Assembly (NCBI GenBank): GCA_944470555.2
Contig: OX104134.1
Span: 10,271,248-10,335,247, forward strand
Direction of reading: 5' to 3'
DNA length: 64,000 nt
DNA from: Heterobilharzia americana
Lineage: Eukaryota > Platyhelminthes > Trematoda > Strigeidida > Schistosomatidae
The notes under the pieces were generated by a model. It did no database searches. It saw only the letters and a list, made by a program, of their open reading frames with translations, and was not told where the DNA came from. This document shows positions 24,615-38,300 of this stretch, in pieces (positions within the stretch are counted from its first letter, which is position 1; each line of letters begins with the position of its first letter). The position numbers were made by a program, and so were the translations under genes.

Positions 24615-26829
24615 GTAAGCGACCTTTTGCAGCAGTGACCTTTGAAGTGTCTTTTACAAATCGGCATATTTAAACGTCATAAAATGTTTTGGAAGTTTTT
24701 ATTCCACTTAACTGTGATACATATTATCCATTTATCATTCTGGGGAAATGCAAGGTGAAAAGAATGCCGTTATAATCAGAGGACGTCATATTGTGAGACA
24801 GATTGTAAAGTTCACTTATATTATTAATGAACATAAACTAGAATACTGTTGAAAACAAATACTTCTTATAAGAATTTAGATGGAGCTGAAAACTCTGAAT
24901 GATGAACACTGTTGAATTCATATCTGACAATTCTTGAATATGTGGCAGTTTTCTGTGAATCTCAAGTTACACCTAATATACAATACAGTTTCATTTTCGA
25001 ACAAATGAGCGTAACACAGGAAAGATTCTAAGCTGTTGCAGAAATGTCTTCTCAGTGTATTTGTGTTACCAAGTGATTGGCTTTTCTATATTCTCTAAAA
25101 ACCTGAAGTAAGTTGTCAAGTATAATATAGCAAGCAGATATTTCGCGTTAACAGAATGCCATATACCAAACACTTAGTAGTCAGTTATTTTACTGAGGTA
25201 GTCATTTAAAATAGTATGCCTACTGTCAAGAAATATCGAGATAAAGTTGAAATATCAATGCCTTCAATAAATGTACAGAATAATTTACCTAAGTATATTT
25301 CAATCCAATAGATCTTTCCTTAGTTGGAGGAAGGAATTTTCGTATTTCTTTAAAATGATTGTGTTTTCCGATGAAAACGACTGGTGTGAATGAATTCTCG
25401 AATGTCCCGCAGGTATATAATTAATAATAAATTCTGTTTGAAAATTAATTCTTTCTGGTACTACTGACTTTGACAGTTTAACAGAGGATAATATTCAAAC
25501 CACTCAGTATCATTTTTGCTTCTTAGTATGAGTACACTGAAGAGTATCACGTTTTTCAGCTACACTATTTGTATTACCAAAGCACTTCTGTGCGGCGTTC
25601 TACGATACATTTGTCTATCTGTCTTTATCCATCAACAAATATCCTATCTGTAATATAAATTAGTGTTTTGAAGGATGTAGAGAATGAGTTTGCAATAATT
25701 TCTTGGTAAACCAGAATGAAAGCTTTTAAAATTATATTCACCAACAAGTACGATAGTTTAGTATGACAACATCATTGCAAAGAGCGCTACTTTAATTCCA
25801 TCCTCAATTTTATTCTGCTGTGTAGCAGTACCTGTTTTCAAAATCCCGTTTCGTTGCATACTTTTCTTTCCTATTTGTGTTTAGTTCACCACTACGTCAT
25901 TTCTCTACTTCCTATGTCTTTTAAATGTTGTTACTAGTGTATATTTTTGGGTGATTACTTTACTTTTAGTGTCACCTGATTTTGTGACCTGTTGCTCTCT
26001 GTTATTACCCCTTCAAACTAGAAACTAGAAATTACTCACCTTACGAACTTCTTTTGGGGATCATTCTTTTTGTTTATGTATGTCGGTGAGGGTAAATACT
26101 GAACAATGTTAGTAATAAAGCAACATGCTAAGTGTGTACAGAACACTGATGGGTTAAGAAGAGGCGTTGCCCATTATTTCCTAAAGTAATATTTCCTATG
26201 AGTCATAGGTGGGCGTTAACCTTTGGACACATTATCAGAGGTACATGTATGCATACACATACAGCAAATCAATAGCTGAATTTCAAAATATTTGGGATTA
26301 ACTCAATTAGGTCATTTAGCCTGTAAAGTTTTTGTTTTATATAGAAAAATTGCTGGGGAATTTATTGTATAAACATTAAAACGTGAACAATATTGTCCAA
26401 TGGATCCTTTTTCATTGCAGAAATTGGAACCACTAATCATTCATAGCATTTTTGCGTTACCTATACTACCTATGGGTGGGGTTATTAAACAAGACACTAT
26501 TCTGTAGTCAATATAGCTTCTAATCAGGTAACGATAAACATCGGTGGTTATAAAATAAAGTCTTACTGCTACGTTTTCCAGAGATTGATCATTCCCTTCC
26601 AAACTTGTGTTTAAAAGTTATGATATTAACTACAGTTGGTTTTCCCAGATAAATCCCTGGCTAGAAAGCCGTAATTGCATAATGTAATGTACTTTGTGGC
26701 AGGGTTAGATAGTGCAACTTGAATAAATGATGAAAATTTCCCGTTGTTAATTGAACCCAATTGACCCGGCTCCTACATGGATACCTTAATACTGTTGGTA
26801 ACTTCTGTTTGATGGTAATGATGGATCGT
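24615..26829 (+). other. Intron, part
   Basis: A phase 1 intron starts with GTAAGC. The sequence is AT-rich and nothing is recognised before the SINE at about 26830. Confidence 0.55.
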
Positions 26830-26980
26830 GGATAGGATACAGTTTTCATTCTACTCAATACTTGTCAGCTGGATGTATTCACACCTCAATGAATGAAGGT
26901 GTTCCAAAAAGAGTAGATCAAAGCACCAATCACTTCAAACACCAGAGCGTTATCTACTGAGCTACGTGGTCATGATATCC
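26830..26980 (-). mobile_element. Sm-alpha-type SINE with degenerate hammerhead ribozyme
   Basis: On the minus strand a tRNA-like head with an A box (TAGCTCAGTAGA, 26954-26965) is followed by about 80 bases and then a hammerhead-like segment (26830-26876). That segment has CATCCAG (stem I), CTGACAAG (core, usual CTGANGAG, with G8 changed to A), a lost stem II, GAAAAC, and TGTATCC before TATCC. The order of blocks matches the schistosome hammerhead SINE family. The ribozyme should be inactive. Confidence 0.7.
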
Positions 26981-27014
26981 ACGGATTTTGTGACGGTTAT
27001 AGTTTGATTTTATA

Positions 27015-27105
27015 GGGTTCTGGACATGAGTCTTAGTGAGAAGAACATCATCCAACTGACTAGCAAGATGAAATGCACACCCTGGATTCCCCTGCTAACT
27101 AGCGT
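27015..27105 (+). mobile_element. Hammerhead SINE fragment, opposite orientation to its neighbour
   Basis: On the plus strand CATCCAACTGACTAG (27048-27062) is followed by a collapsed stem II, GATGAAATGC and then ACACCCTGGATTCC (27077-27090), with the family tail CCTGCTAAC after it. The stem I halves (ATCCA and TGGAT) still pair. G8 of the core reads T and stem II is gone. No tRNA head is seen upstream. Confidence 0.65.
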
Positions 27106-28845
27106 CTATCGTAATTATCAAAGTTTTGAAAATAAATAGCTATATTCAGGTTTATTACTTTATTAAATGTCGAAATTAGTCTTCACTCAGTGACTGACTC
27201 GCACCTACGGTTTTCCTCTTCGCATGTCAGAAATTTGATGAAACTTGCACTGTTTTCGCTTCATCAAGGTTTGTTTACTAAAATTAGTTTATGGATGTTT
27301 CTGGTAACTACTACTACAAACAAAAATTTACCTGAGAGTTTTTCATCAATTATCTTCGAAACTCGGCTACATGAGAACTATTGTTGCATCGTTTCCAGGC
27401 AGATACAACAAGTCCAAAAAGTTTGTTTCACTCATGGTCAAGCAATCAGTAAGGCTTGAAGGCTACTGCAGTAGCCTCTTTCTTCAGTCCTGACATCTCA
27501 TACCAATATTTGCGAAACTGGTAATTATTCTCCCACAAACGGCAATGATCAGTAGGACGGAGAAATTACTTCTACAGCTAAATCATTGCTTTTTGTTTAT
27601 GTTAATATGCACTACATGAATAAATGGCTTCTGTCTTATTACATTTTTCTAGTTGGATAGAACTAAGATGTTGAAGGTAAATGAGTTCACTGTTACAAGT
27701 GTAAGTCTTGTTCATGTTTTCTAATAAATTGAAGGATGGGATCCACCAAAATATTCTTGAAACATACTATTTTCCGATTTCCCCAAGGTTTCCAATAAAT
27801 ACTTTGAAACTCATTACTAAATTTATCTACATTCTCAGTTCATCCACACACTTCAAAAACACTGGTTTTCTTTTGGAAAACCTTGCTGTTTACTTAGTAT
27901 ATTATTGTCATACTAATGTTTTGGTCGGTTGGCCAGATCCTTTTACTCTTATTTGTACAAATAAAGTTCGTTTATCTTCTTTTACCTGACGCTTCATTAG
28001 GCACAAGTTAAAGAAAGACCTTCCTACTGCATAGGGTTAGGATGCTACTCATGTCTTCCATTTCGAATGAATTAATAACAGAATTCTTCCATGTGTACAA
28101 TTCGGTTACTCTTTCATGATCAGTAATATCAACGTTGATAAGCGGTAATCGTAATGCCTCTCAGTGTTTTGTGTATTGATAAAAATTCCCTTTTATTTCA
28201 GTGATTGACAATGAGTGTAAACAATAATAAAGTTTTAGAACAGCGTTGCTTTACAGTTTGAAAGTTTCTAATAACTTCACTTCTTTAACAAGCAATGAAA
28301 ATTTTACCGCTGTTTTTTATACGTACTACGTCAGCTGGAATGAATACTGCCGGGTGGTCATCTACCAGCTAAGTTCCTTACATTCCACTGATTAGTATTT
28401 TAAGCAACAGTTAAAAGTTGACTTCAGTCAAATGCTTCATGAGTTATATGCTAACTGGTGGATGCTAGCTTGTTGTGATGGGCAGGATTATATATCACAA
28501 TGACCCAATGAGCTGTACTGGGGAAATACTTGATCCGTTGAGGTTCAACCATGCCAAATGGCTGCTGTTAAGAAAACGCTGTTACCGCCATATTGTAATA
28601 TACTACACTATGACTGAAGTTCAGGAGCGAAATCTTACTGCCGGCTGGATGAAGATGTGACAGCAATAAGGTATTCCCAGTGGATGGTTAGCATTGATGG
28701 GTTGATATTACTTTCTCAGTTAGAAGTGTAGAGGTTACATAAGGTTCTAAAAATAGCACACTGGCCGCTGTCCTATGAATTTCTGGTGCCACGATATATG
28801 TATTATACAGTTTGATTTATGATAAACAAACATAAGTCCTAAACT
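27106..28845 (+). other. Intron, part
   Basis: AT-rich up to about 28300, then more balanced composition from about 28320 onward. No gene is seen. The 61-codon frame at 28475-28660 has mixed composition but no known domain; it may belong to the repeat-derived block that follows. Confidence 0.4.
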
Positions 28846-29849
28846 TCCAAAACGGCCATGTAAAACAGGCTTCAAGTGGATGTCTGTTGATCCCTTTGGT
28901 CATGTACCACCATTAACAACTCACCTTCCTTCTCAGATACCTGAAGAAGTGACCTTCCATGTCGTTGGCATCCCTTATTCTATCAGCACTCAGGTTCCAT
29001 AAAATCATCACTAACTTTTAACATGTATATGTAACACCACTATGGACTGATAAAAGTTTACGAAATGGCCTTGAACGGTGGTGTGCACCGAGGGTTAAAG
29101 AGACAGAAAAGTCAGCAATGGGTAACAAGAGGCAGCTTTTAGGATTGATCGACGAAGGTTAGTGAAAATAATGCGCATTTCATGCAGAAAGGAGAATACT
29201 GGAAAAATAGATGAGACAGTTTGACTGACATTCATCAAATATTCGGTTTCCCGTTGTCCGTTTGGATACTCGATTGAAAAATGGGATTGATGCACCAACT
29301 CTCGCATACGTCAAAAAAGCTGTAACCTGAAACGGGTAAGGGCAGCAGAGCAAAATAATGTTGTACCAAAAGTATCTAAGGATGGTGGTCGAGGATTATT
29401 GGCCGGGTTCACTAAAGCGTTAGCTGGTGTATGTAGATCAGATGTCATCCCCTCCAACTAATCTCCACCACTGTATATCCCCCTGTGAGGGCAACAGGTG
29501 AATCATTCTGACGAAAATAGTAATTAAGATCCTCCATTTCCAGATAATCAGGGGTCTGAGAGGAGCTTGAGGAAAATAAACCTGAGAGAACGAGACAGGT
29601 TTCAGACCTGGTCATGGGTGTATAGGCAAGATATTCACCCTCAAGCAGGTTGTGGAACAGAGGCACACTTGCTGATACCCCACAATAACCGTATTCCCTG
29701 ACCTGAAGGCAATATTCATGTCCGTCGGTCGGTAGACTTGTACTTGTGTCTCTCACTGAAAGGGGCACCAGGTAAGTGTAGCATACTGTTCAAGGCTCTT
29801 TACAAGAAGACCCGTGTGTGCGTGAGACTATGGAGATTTATCAGATGTT
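28846..29849. repeat. Repeat-derived block of unknown family
   Basis: A stretch of roughly balanced base composition, unlike the surrounding intron. It contains open frames on the minus strand (29095-29307 and 29445-29768). It abuts the RT relic at 29850-30420 and may be part of the same insertion or another element. I cannot name the family. Confidence 0.4.
29445..29768 (-). CDS. Unidentified open frame inside the repeat-derived block
   Basis: The 107-codon minus-strand frame has a balanced, protein-like composition. Its middle part (ETCLVLSGLFSSSSSQTPDY) has a Ser run, and the acidic and aromatic segment LEMEDLNYYFRQND follows. No known domain is recognised. It lies antisense in a SHANK intron next to a retrotransposon relic, so a fragment of a mobile-element ORF is more likely than a host gene. 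No promoter or splice signals were identified. Confidence 0.3.
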   Translation of the reverse strand: MPLSVRDTSTSLPTDGHEYCLQVREYGYCGVSASVPLFHNLLEGEYLAYTPMTRSETCLVLSGLFSSSSSQTPDYLEMEDLNYYFRQNDSPVALTGGYTVVEISWRG

Positions 29850-30420
29850 TTGTACGTCTGGAATTTCGACGGTCTATTTTGCCACAGATGTAACTACGGG
29901 GACCTCCCTCTCTTTTCTGACTTTATTAGGTTGATCTCCACAGTAGACTCCTTAGTGAACACAGAGCACTCTTTGGTTGTATTGTGTTCTCTGAGCTGGG
30001 CTGTTTAATAGTGAAGCTTTCATCGTCTTTCTAGACGACATCATTTGCACTGACTTCATACAGCGCACGCAGATGACGTGGTTCTGTCAGATGACGATGC
30101 CAATAAGAAATAGTTTTCGGGGACACCTTCAGTGGTAATTCAAGAATTTTTGGTATGCTTTTTTTGACGCCCAAATGTGGATTGTTGCCGCAGGGCTGGT
30201 CTTCAGTGGAACCCTGTCTAACAGTAGGGAGTCATATGGTTGAGTACGATGACCACTCCACTTATCTGTAACGCCGAATCAACCCGAGTGGGCCAATGAC
30301 AAATAAATTATCGGGACGGACACAAGAGGCTCAATTAACTTTGGACAACTAATGGGATTCATGACACCACCGTGGTACCGTCGATTTTACTGCCATGTTA
30401 TTTGATTTTTATGTTATGAT
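29850..30420 (+). mobile_element. Degenerate non-LTR retrotransposon, RT motif C and thumb
   Basis: Plus-strand reading across frames gives HADDVVLSDDDANK near 30065-30110, the YADD catalytic block (Tyr replaced by His). It is followed by a block like FGMLFLTPKCGLLPQGWSS near 30150-30205, then VEPCLTVGSHMVEYDDHSTYL. The order and spacing match the same trematode non-LTR family found at 10561-11935, here in the opposite orientation. Frame breaks and stops make it a relic. Confidence 0.65.
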
Positions 30421-32098
30421 GATGTGAAACATAGCTATCAAATGTAAAACACACAAGAAGGCTTTAGATATTCGAACACTGTTGCATTTGTAGTATGTAT
30501 GTCACATGCCAGTAAGCTGAACATCAGGTGTAGAGTTTAGAGAGGGTAAGAAAGTTTCTCTTTGAGGCTATGAACCTTCATTTCTGCACGGGGTTACAAC
30601 ATGTGTTGTGCATGTCTAATCACAGCCTTTGTTATGCCATCTATACTGAAGTAGTTTTAAGCTGGAAAAATGTTTGAGGATTCCAGAAAAAACCATATTC
30701 AGTTGATATGTTCTTTGACTGTTGGTCTGAGCTGTACAAGGAAAGTGTGGACTTCCCGGTTGATATCCGCAGGCGAAAACGTCAGTTGTTGGATACCCCA
30801 GGTGATAAGACTCCGAAGGGTTCATACATTTATGAAAAAATTTGATCATCATACCGAATAACATTGTCGTCTTGTTCTTGCTTGTCCTCTTATTGCAACT
30901 TTCTACCGCTTCTGACTGCTTTTTGTCTCATGTCTTCATCTATCATCATGCCACATACTCGCTTGATTTCCTGATATGAAGTGTGACGAATTGGACCGCT
31001 ACGCAGTGATGCCAGGTCCAATGTTATTAATCCTTCCTTATATACCTAAGACTGACATATGGCTTCAGTCCATGGAGTCTAACTATTAGTTTGGAAAGTC
31101 TAGGGGAATGTAGATAACTTGGCTGGGATCCATGTGACAACAGAAATTAGTGTTTACAAACTCTAGCTGAAATGGCTTAGAATGAATCTTAGTGATGCAG
31201 ATTTATGCACACATTATTTTCATCTTAATCTTCATACTGAGTTTCAATATTTTCTCATTTGTTGCTGGTCTCTTTTCACGACTTTCTACCACTTTGACTA
31301 CTTTCTCTGTTTTTCTATCTGCAATCTAGATGCATTCTTGCTGATTTTCTGATGTGAGGTGCAGTAATTTCATGTCTCATTTTCAAATTATCACTTACTT
31401 TCCAACACATCTCATAGCACCATGTTGATTTCAAGTCCTACTTTTGAGAAGACTGTCTTCTCTGAAATTTCTTGCTGTTATAAAGTACCTGCGAAACTAA
31501 GTAATTTCGGTGCTTTGTCTTTAGTAAATTTTTTGCCTCCATATCAGGAATTCTCCAGGGTTGTAGCAAATGTTTAAGGAAATGATAATAATATCAGAGT
31601 TCAAAGTAAAATGCTAGAAATGTTTTACATTACTTTTACTCCACAGAAATATGTAATCTGTAAGCCTGTCTTGCTATTTCTATGTAACTCAAGATTTCCC
31701 GTTCCTATTCAGGGTTGACCAGTTAAATTAATTCGTGGTTGATAACTTAAACAAACAGTTAATATTACTGAATTTCGTCAACAACTTAAGTGTTTGAAGT
31801 TGTCATTAAAGTTTTTTTATCTCATTTGTCAGTATCATACTTTTATAAATATACGTGAAGGTTAATAAAACCGACTCACATGCAAGACCCTTGCGTATCA
31901 GTTATCACATATGCTCTGGTAGAAAAAAGCGAACTTTAATATTTATGATTAATTTTAGTACATACCAGCTTATGTATACTCTTAGTATTGTGTGTTGCTG
32001 TATTGTTTATTATTAGGCTTCCACATGATCTGTTCCGGTGTAGTACCTACATTTTGATTACAGCCACAGCAAAATAATTTTTTTCCATTTTTACGAAG
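30421..32098 (+). other. Intron, last part, with a diverged duplicated segment
   Basis: Contains two diverged direct copies of a roughly 120-base segment, at about 30870-31000 and 31240-31380. They share ACTTTCTACC..CT, then a T-rich stretch and TGATTTCCTGATATGA/TGATTTTCTGATGTGA. The overlapping open frames on both strands at 30616-30864 are unremarkable. The intron ends with a T-rich tract and AAG at 32096-32098. Confidence 0.45.
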
Positions 32099-32217
32099 GT
32101 ATTTCTGAAAATTTCACTCCAAGTCTTGAGTGTCCTGCATCACAATACCTGGAGAAAATTGAACCAAATAGTGCTGCAAGCAGAGCTGGATTAAAAGCGG
32201 GTGATTTCATATTGGAG
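32099..32217 (+). CDS. SHANK: SHANK-like scaffold protein, PDZ domain exon 2
   Basis: A 119-base exon lies between TTTTTACGAAG and GTAAAT. The first two bases complete Gly from 24614, then come 39 codons starting ISENFTPSLECPASQYLE and ending RAGLKAGDFILE. This matches the SHANK PDZ strand B-C extension (family form E-F-T-P-x-P-A-x-P-A-L-Q-Y-L-E) and the helix A to strand D block (G-L-x-x-G-D-F-(L/I)-(I/L)-E). The FTP..PA.QYLE insert distinguishes SHANK from generic PDZ domains. The intron after it is phase 0. If the intron were retained, translation would run on as VNQSIGYFF, an accidental match to the true continuation VNG. Confidence 0.9.
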
Positions 32218-32317
32218 GTAAATCAAAGCATTGGATATTTTTTCAAAGAATACTCATTGAGTTTAACATTTTCTCAATTCACTAATGCTATAAATTCCTT
32301 ACTGTCATTATTATCAC

Positions 32318-32350
<33 letters not shown>

Positions 32351-35300
32351 ATATGATTATATCTTCTACAGACAGAATAAAACGTCGCAATCATCTGCAA
32401 TTTAAACATAATTTTATGGAATTCAGGATCAATATTTTGATCGGATAGAATTGAATAAGTTGAGCATTGGGTAAATGGACTTTAATCAAGACACGGTTTT
32501 CAGATATACTGATAACATTCAAATTGACGGAGAAGAAAAGGAAAAGAACCAACTAAGACTATGTGCTGTGTATTGGTAATATTTTTGCGGAATCCATTAT
32601 TAGAGAAGAAATGCAGTTACATTAGCGTAAATGCGTCACACCTGTGACTATTGCCAATCAGTGGTTTCTGTATTTAAAAATAAGTTTAAAAACCCGCAAC
32701 TAGGTAGAAAAGTTAATTTCTAACGTTTCGAAGCCTCTGGTAACCTACTTTTTAAGTAATAGAGCCTTTACAAGTTATCAATTGTTATAATAGTGGAGGG
32801 AACAAATCAGATTACATTGTTAACTCACTCATCTTATTTAAAACATGATTGAATATTATCGTTGTCAACTACCAATCACTGAATTGAAGGTGATCATTTG
32901 AAGTGTTACGAAGTATACATGCGTGCGTAAATGGATGTTGGTGCACGTGTGAAAATGGACATGAATGATGAATGCCAATTGTGTGCATGTATGTGTAACA
33001 ACCTTTCAGATGTAGGTAGTTGTAGTCATTATACAAACCGTTAGAAGTTTACATTTCTATCTTATTCGGATTTTAAAAATGGATTTTGCTTATTTATCAG
33101 CTGTCCAGAGCTGAACTTATTTAATTACATCACGCCAACCTTAGATCATGATGTCTAGAAAGTACATTTGTTTACGTGGTCTGTATCACTAAAACATACT
33201 TCTACGGGTCGCTTTAATGGAAAATCTTGTTCCGTATTCAACTCTTATCGGATAAATCATTCCTTATTATCTAATACGGCAAACAGTGACTGCACATGAA
33301 GACTGAACTATGTGGCAAATATGATCTGATATCTGATAACTCAAGAATATTACTGGTGTCAAAAATACAATATATTTAAAGCTGCATCACTTGAAGCAAA
33401 AATGGGCAAAATGTTGAAGGAAATTCTAGAAACCTCATTTAGAACATTGACATGCTTCCGAATTTTTTTTATTTTCTCAATTGACTTATCAGTTAAAAAG
33501 GAAATGGGGTTAATTTTGTTGAAAAATTGTGGCTAACTTGACTCATCATTTGATTGTAGTGTGCAGAAAAACGCAAGTGAAGCTTAATAAAGTTATCGAT
33601 TGGGCAGTTATGCTAAACCTTAGTAAAATAATAAAACCTTTCATGAAACGCTGTTCATGCATGTTGTCTCTGGATCCTACATTCCAAAGGCATTTATCTG
33701 TAGTTTCTGTTGCTTCTTCATGTGTCTTTTGTATTTCCTTCAGACTAGAAGATAACTCCAATCACTTTTGTCAGTGGCATCATGTCATATACCATTTATC
33801 TATGTTTGTATAGGTGGTGCACGTCTTCAACGAATACACTTTTACTAATGAAGAATAGACAACAAATAAATATTCTGGACAGCAAAATGACAATATGTGC
33901 CTATATGCTCCCCACTGTCAGAAAACTCGAAACACTCAACCTTTTGAATAGAATGTCACACTAATGCCATGGTTGTCTAAGTACGCTAGAATATATATGG
34001 CTAAATAACTCTGTCAGTTGCAAATTTTCTAGTTGTCGGGTACATGAGGGATTCGGTGCTCCAATCTTTTAACGGAAGTTTTTTTGCACTGTTTTTCCAT
34101 ATGTACATGTGTATTTGTAAGTAGGAGTGACTTTAAAAACTACCATAGCAATAACTGAAATAAATAATTAGACATCTATATTTTTTGAAAATCTGCCTTT
34201 CGAGCTGGAATTAAGAAACTGAAATGGTCATTTAGATTGTTGTTAGGGTGGCCTATAAAATCGCCCGTAAGTAGTTTCCACATGAAATTGAAAAATCAGT
34301 AATGTATACAAATTAATATAAAAACCCTAGATGTTACACATGTCGTTAAGATATTATTACGATATATAGGTTGGTACTGCCTCGAAAATTGACTTTTTTA
34401 AAAAGCATTTCATTATATATCGATATGCAGCCATAGAACCAGTGAATTGGGCGTAGACAACCTTGTTGTCTTAAACTGAGGTTGTGTAATAGTTAGAAGT
34501 GTAAAACTTTTTGAATCACACTGCGATATTCAAGTTTTTGTTATCAGCTCACTGTCGAGCTGACCAACTCGAAATTTACAAGTGTATATCTGTAACGAAA
34601 TTCACTTGAAGTCAAGTTGAAGAGTTTATTTCTTATGTCAGAGTAATTTCAGCTCACAGAAAGTTAGAATATATTTCTAGTCACAAGTATAGGAGTGTTT
34701 TCTTAAGCCCAGAACATGCACATCAACAGATAACTTATAATGAGTTTGAGGGTAATGACTCTGTGCATGGTAGCAAAAACATGAAGTGAGTTTACAGCTG
34801 GTGAATAAGTTAGGCAGTTGTGAGCTCAACAGGGAAACAGTTCGGAATGTTAGGAGACTTTTTATGAGGTGGTACATCCAGTTTCGGCATCAGCAAAATG
34901 ATGTATATTTGCTAAGTGCTCAACAATATCGATTTCAACATACCCAACATTTAATCCTTTCAGCCTACCATAGTTAAAAGTGATATTTTGTCTCTACCTA
35001 AATGTACAAACTATGACATAATTTGGTTGTTACTTGTTTTTTCAACGAAAAGCTTTAGATGACCTGCGTAATACAAGTATTTGGTACTAAGCCGACCTAT
35101 GCCTAGAATCAATTCAAAATAACAAGTGAAGTTTTCTTGTTTTAAGAGTATGCACTAACATGTATTTGGTATAACCTTGACGTTTTCCACCTCTACTACT
35201 TGAAAATAGCACTTTGATCTACTTCAGCCGTTAAAATAGTGGTATATTTCAACATCCGTGGAACGTGTAGAAGTTATTTCAGTTTTAGGGAATGAACATT

Positions 35301-38300
35301 ATAAAACTGACACTATAGAAATTTAGCTAAAGCTAACTTTGGTTTGATCTTTATTTAAATAACTTTGCTTTATTCAATTCCTAGAACAAAGATCTAATTA
35401 ACTGCAGCAGTTTCTTCATAGTACAGCGGAGATAGAAGAAATTAGCATGTTTGGTAGGAGACAAAAAATCTTCTAATATGGGGTTCTCAGTGACATGCGT
35501 ATAAAAGCAGAAGACTTTACTGCCTGGCAGAAATTCTGGGTATTCTCAAGTTCATGATTAAATTCACTTCGACAAAACTCTAAGAAGACGTAAACTGTCT
35601 GAACTTTCTTATTGTTTTGTCAGAATTTATAAAGCTAGCTAATTTTGACTACTGATTACTTCCAAGGTAGTATAAAATTTTTGGCGAAATTTCTGAGTAT
35701 TAGTATATTCTTAGGAACTAAGGGAGTTACGTAGTTTATAAGGAACCACAAAAAAGGTTTAATGTAAAACTTATGATGTTTATTCATATCTTCCTCACGA
35801 CAAAACTCAGCAGCACAGAAACATTTTTCCTATGCTGTTTAAAATCACTCACTTGTTGCTACTGACTTCTGAGCAGTAGATATTCAGAAATCGACAAAAT
35901 GAATAAAGCCATAGATATTCAATAAAAAGCATGCAATTAACGCTTTCATAATAAGTTTTTCGTTTTGGTCGGCAGGTATAACTCATGATACGAAACTGTA
36001 CTAAGCGCCTGGACAAATCTGTCTAAAAAACAAGAATCATTTCATTTGGATTGTTAACTTCTAATTAAGATATCTCGCAGATGTGTTGATTACAAAAAAT
36101 GACAATATTTAAAACACTGACAGTATACTTCATTCACTGAGTGCACTGTAAACTGTTCATATTGAGTTAGAACATATAAAGGAAGGAAAGAATATTTACA
36201 CAGAGGAGAAATATTATTCATTTTAAAGTCCCTAAATGAGGATGCGAAATCGCATCCATGATTTCCAAGTACTGCAGTATATCAAAGTTTAAAATTCAAT
36301 GAACTGAGCTTGTTTGTCTACCTGAACTTTAGCAAGCAATTTAGACTTCGAAAAGTACTCATTAGACACCTAAACTGTTAGTCAAAATCTGTTATCACTT
36401 GTTGAATGCTGTTCTAATTTTCGTTTCCTTGGACTTGATTGTGTTATGAAAAGGGTTCGAGTAAACATATCTGAAGCTTGAGGTATTGGAACAATACTGA
36501 AGATGCCTATGTGAGTAGAAAATGATGCTATGCGACTCAGTAGCAGAGAGTGGGATAAAGTGAAAGTGCTGAATCTATTTTGAAGGCGTCATTAGTTATT
36601 GTTGTTCTATAAAAATAAAAGAGATCATAGAATTCATATATGATTTTTCCGAGGCAAATGAATAAAAATGACAAGCTTATCAGTGGATCAAGTCAAAGAA
36701 AAGTCATCTTTCTTAAGGAAAGTTGAGGAAATTTACACTCCTAATAACTGTCAGCTTATTCGCACTGGGAACATGTTAATCACTCAACTGAGAAATAAGG
36801 TATAGAGTAGTCTAAGTCCATACACCGTATTCAAAAGAGCAACTGTATTTTTATAGGCAATTACATCAATTTGCAACAAAGAATTTAAAAACGAAAAGAA
36901 AGCTTGACTTGTGAAAGCATACCTGTTAACTTGAAGCTTATCGACATAACTTTGTGGTACTGAGTCAACTAATGTGTGATCCTTCCAGAAATATTAGGAT
37001 TTGAAATATTTCTCTGCACCAAAATGACTTCTGAATAGGATGAAGTTTAACAAACAGTCTTTTATCCACAAGTGTTTTTGAATCAAGTTAATAAAAAAAC
37101 GAATGTGTACCTAACTTTTCAAATTTTGTGAAGGAATTAAAATAAAGCTTGACGATATGATAGCATACATACCTTACATACCTTAAAGTAGAGTCTACTG
37201 GAAGGGAAACAAAATTTGACATCCTTTTTTGATCAGTAAAATATTTTTTTGTCGCAAAGGATTGGTCATTGTTGGTTGATTTAGTTTTGAAATTTGATAC
37301 AAATACCTATAAAAATATACTTTTTTGGCCAAATGCATCGAACATATTTCTCAACCTTAATTTTAGACGCTATTTGTTGAAGTACATATGGAATACACAG
37401 ATACCAAACGGAACTACCATTCATCTAGAAATCATATATGAAAATATAAACTTCAGATAAAAGCAGTTTGGGAGGGCTTCCCAATCCGTAGCAAGAAAGA
37501 GTAACTTAATTGTTAGGTTTCACTGCGTTTTCTTCTGAGAACTAAAAGTTTCACATAATACGAATGATGCCAAGGAAGTAAACAGACATATACAATGAAC
37601 TCAGTTGACCTACATGAGAAGCTAGGATTCACCTTGAACGACTTCTAAACATTAAAAGCCTGTTCCTCTCATTGTTGATAGAGATTATAAGAGAGAGTTG
37701 TTTTACAGAAGATAGAACTGGGTCATTTGTACAGTATACGTTTTTGACTTGATAAAAAGAAAAACTTAAGAGTGGAATTCAATAGGCTGACTGAATATGA
37801 ATTTTATTACTGATTGCATATTGTAAAAGGATAGAAAAATTCACTTTCATTTTAAGATCTATTGGGTTAAAATGAATCATTTTGCTTTCTGAATACAGAT
37901 GAAATAAATGACACTAAATGATTATAAAAATTTTTCTTACACTTTGCACACCAATTAAACGATCAAGCAAAAAAAAAAAACAGGTAGTTGCTAACGTTAG
38001 TATGAAAAATGTCCTCGAGTAACACAGTTCGATATGAAAAGAATATATTTTGTTAAAAAAAGGGTTAATAGCTTGACCACTTAGTTAAAATTAACTTGTA
38101 TATTAACGTTTCTAGTAAGTGATAACATTTATTTCCCGATAAAACATTAGAACTAGTAACAAATACTAGAAAAGCAGGATTTAACTAGTTAGTGAATTCC
38201 AACTGAAGTCGTCATGAGGTACTCGACATACTTGTTAAACAGACATACGTGCACGGTTAAGACGTGGCAAAATGGAAATGGGGATTTTTCAGAGGTGTAC

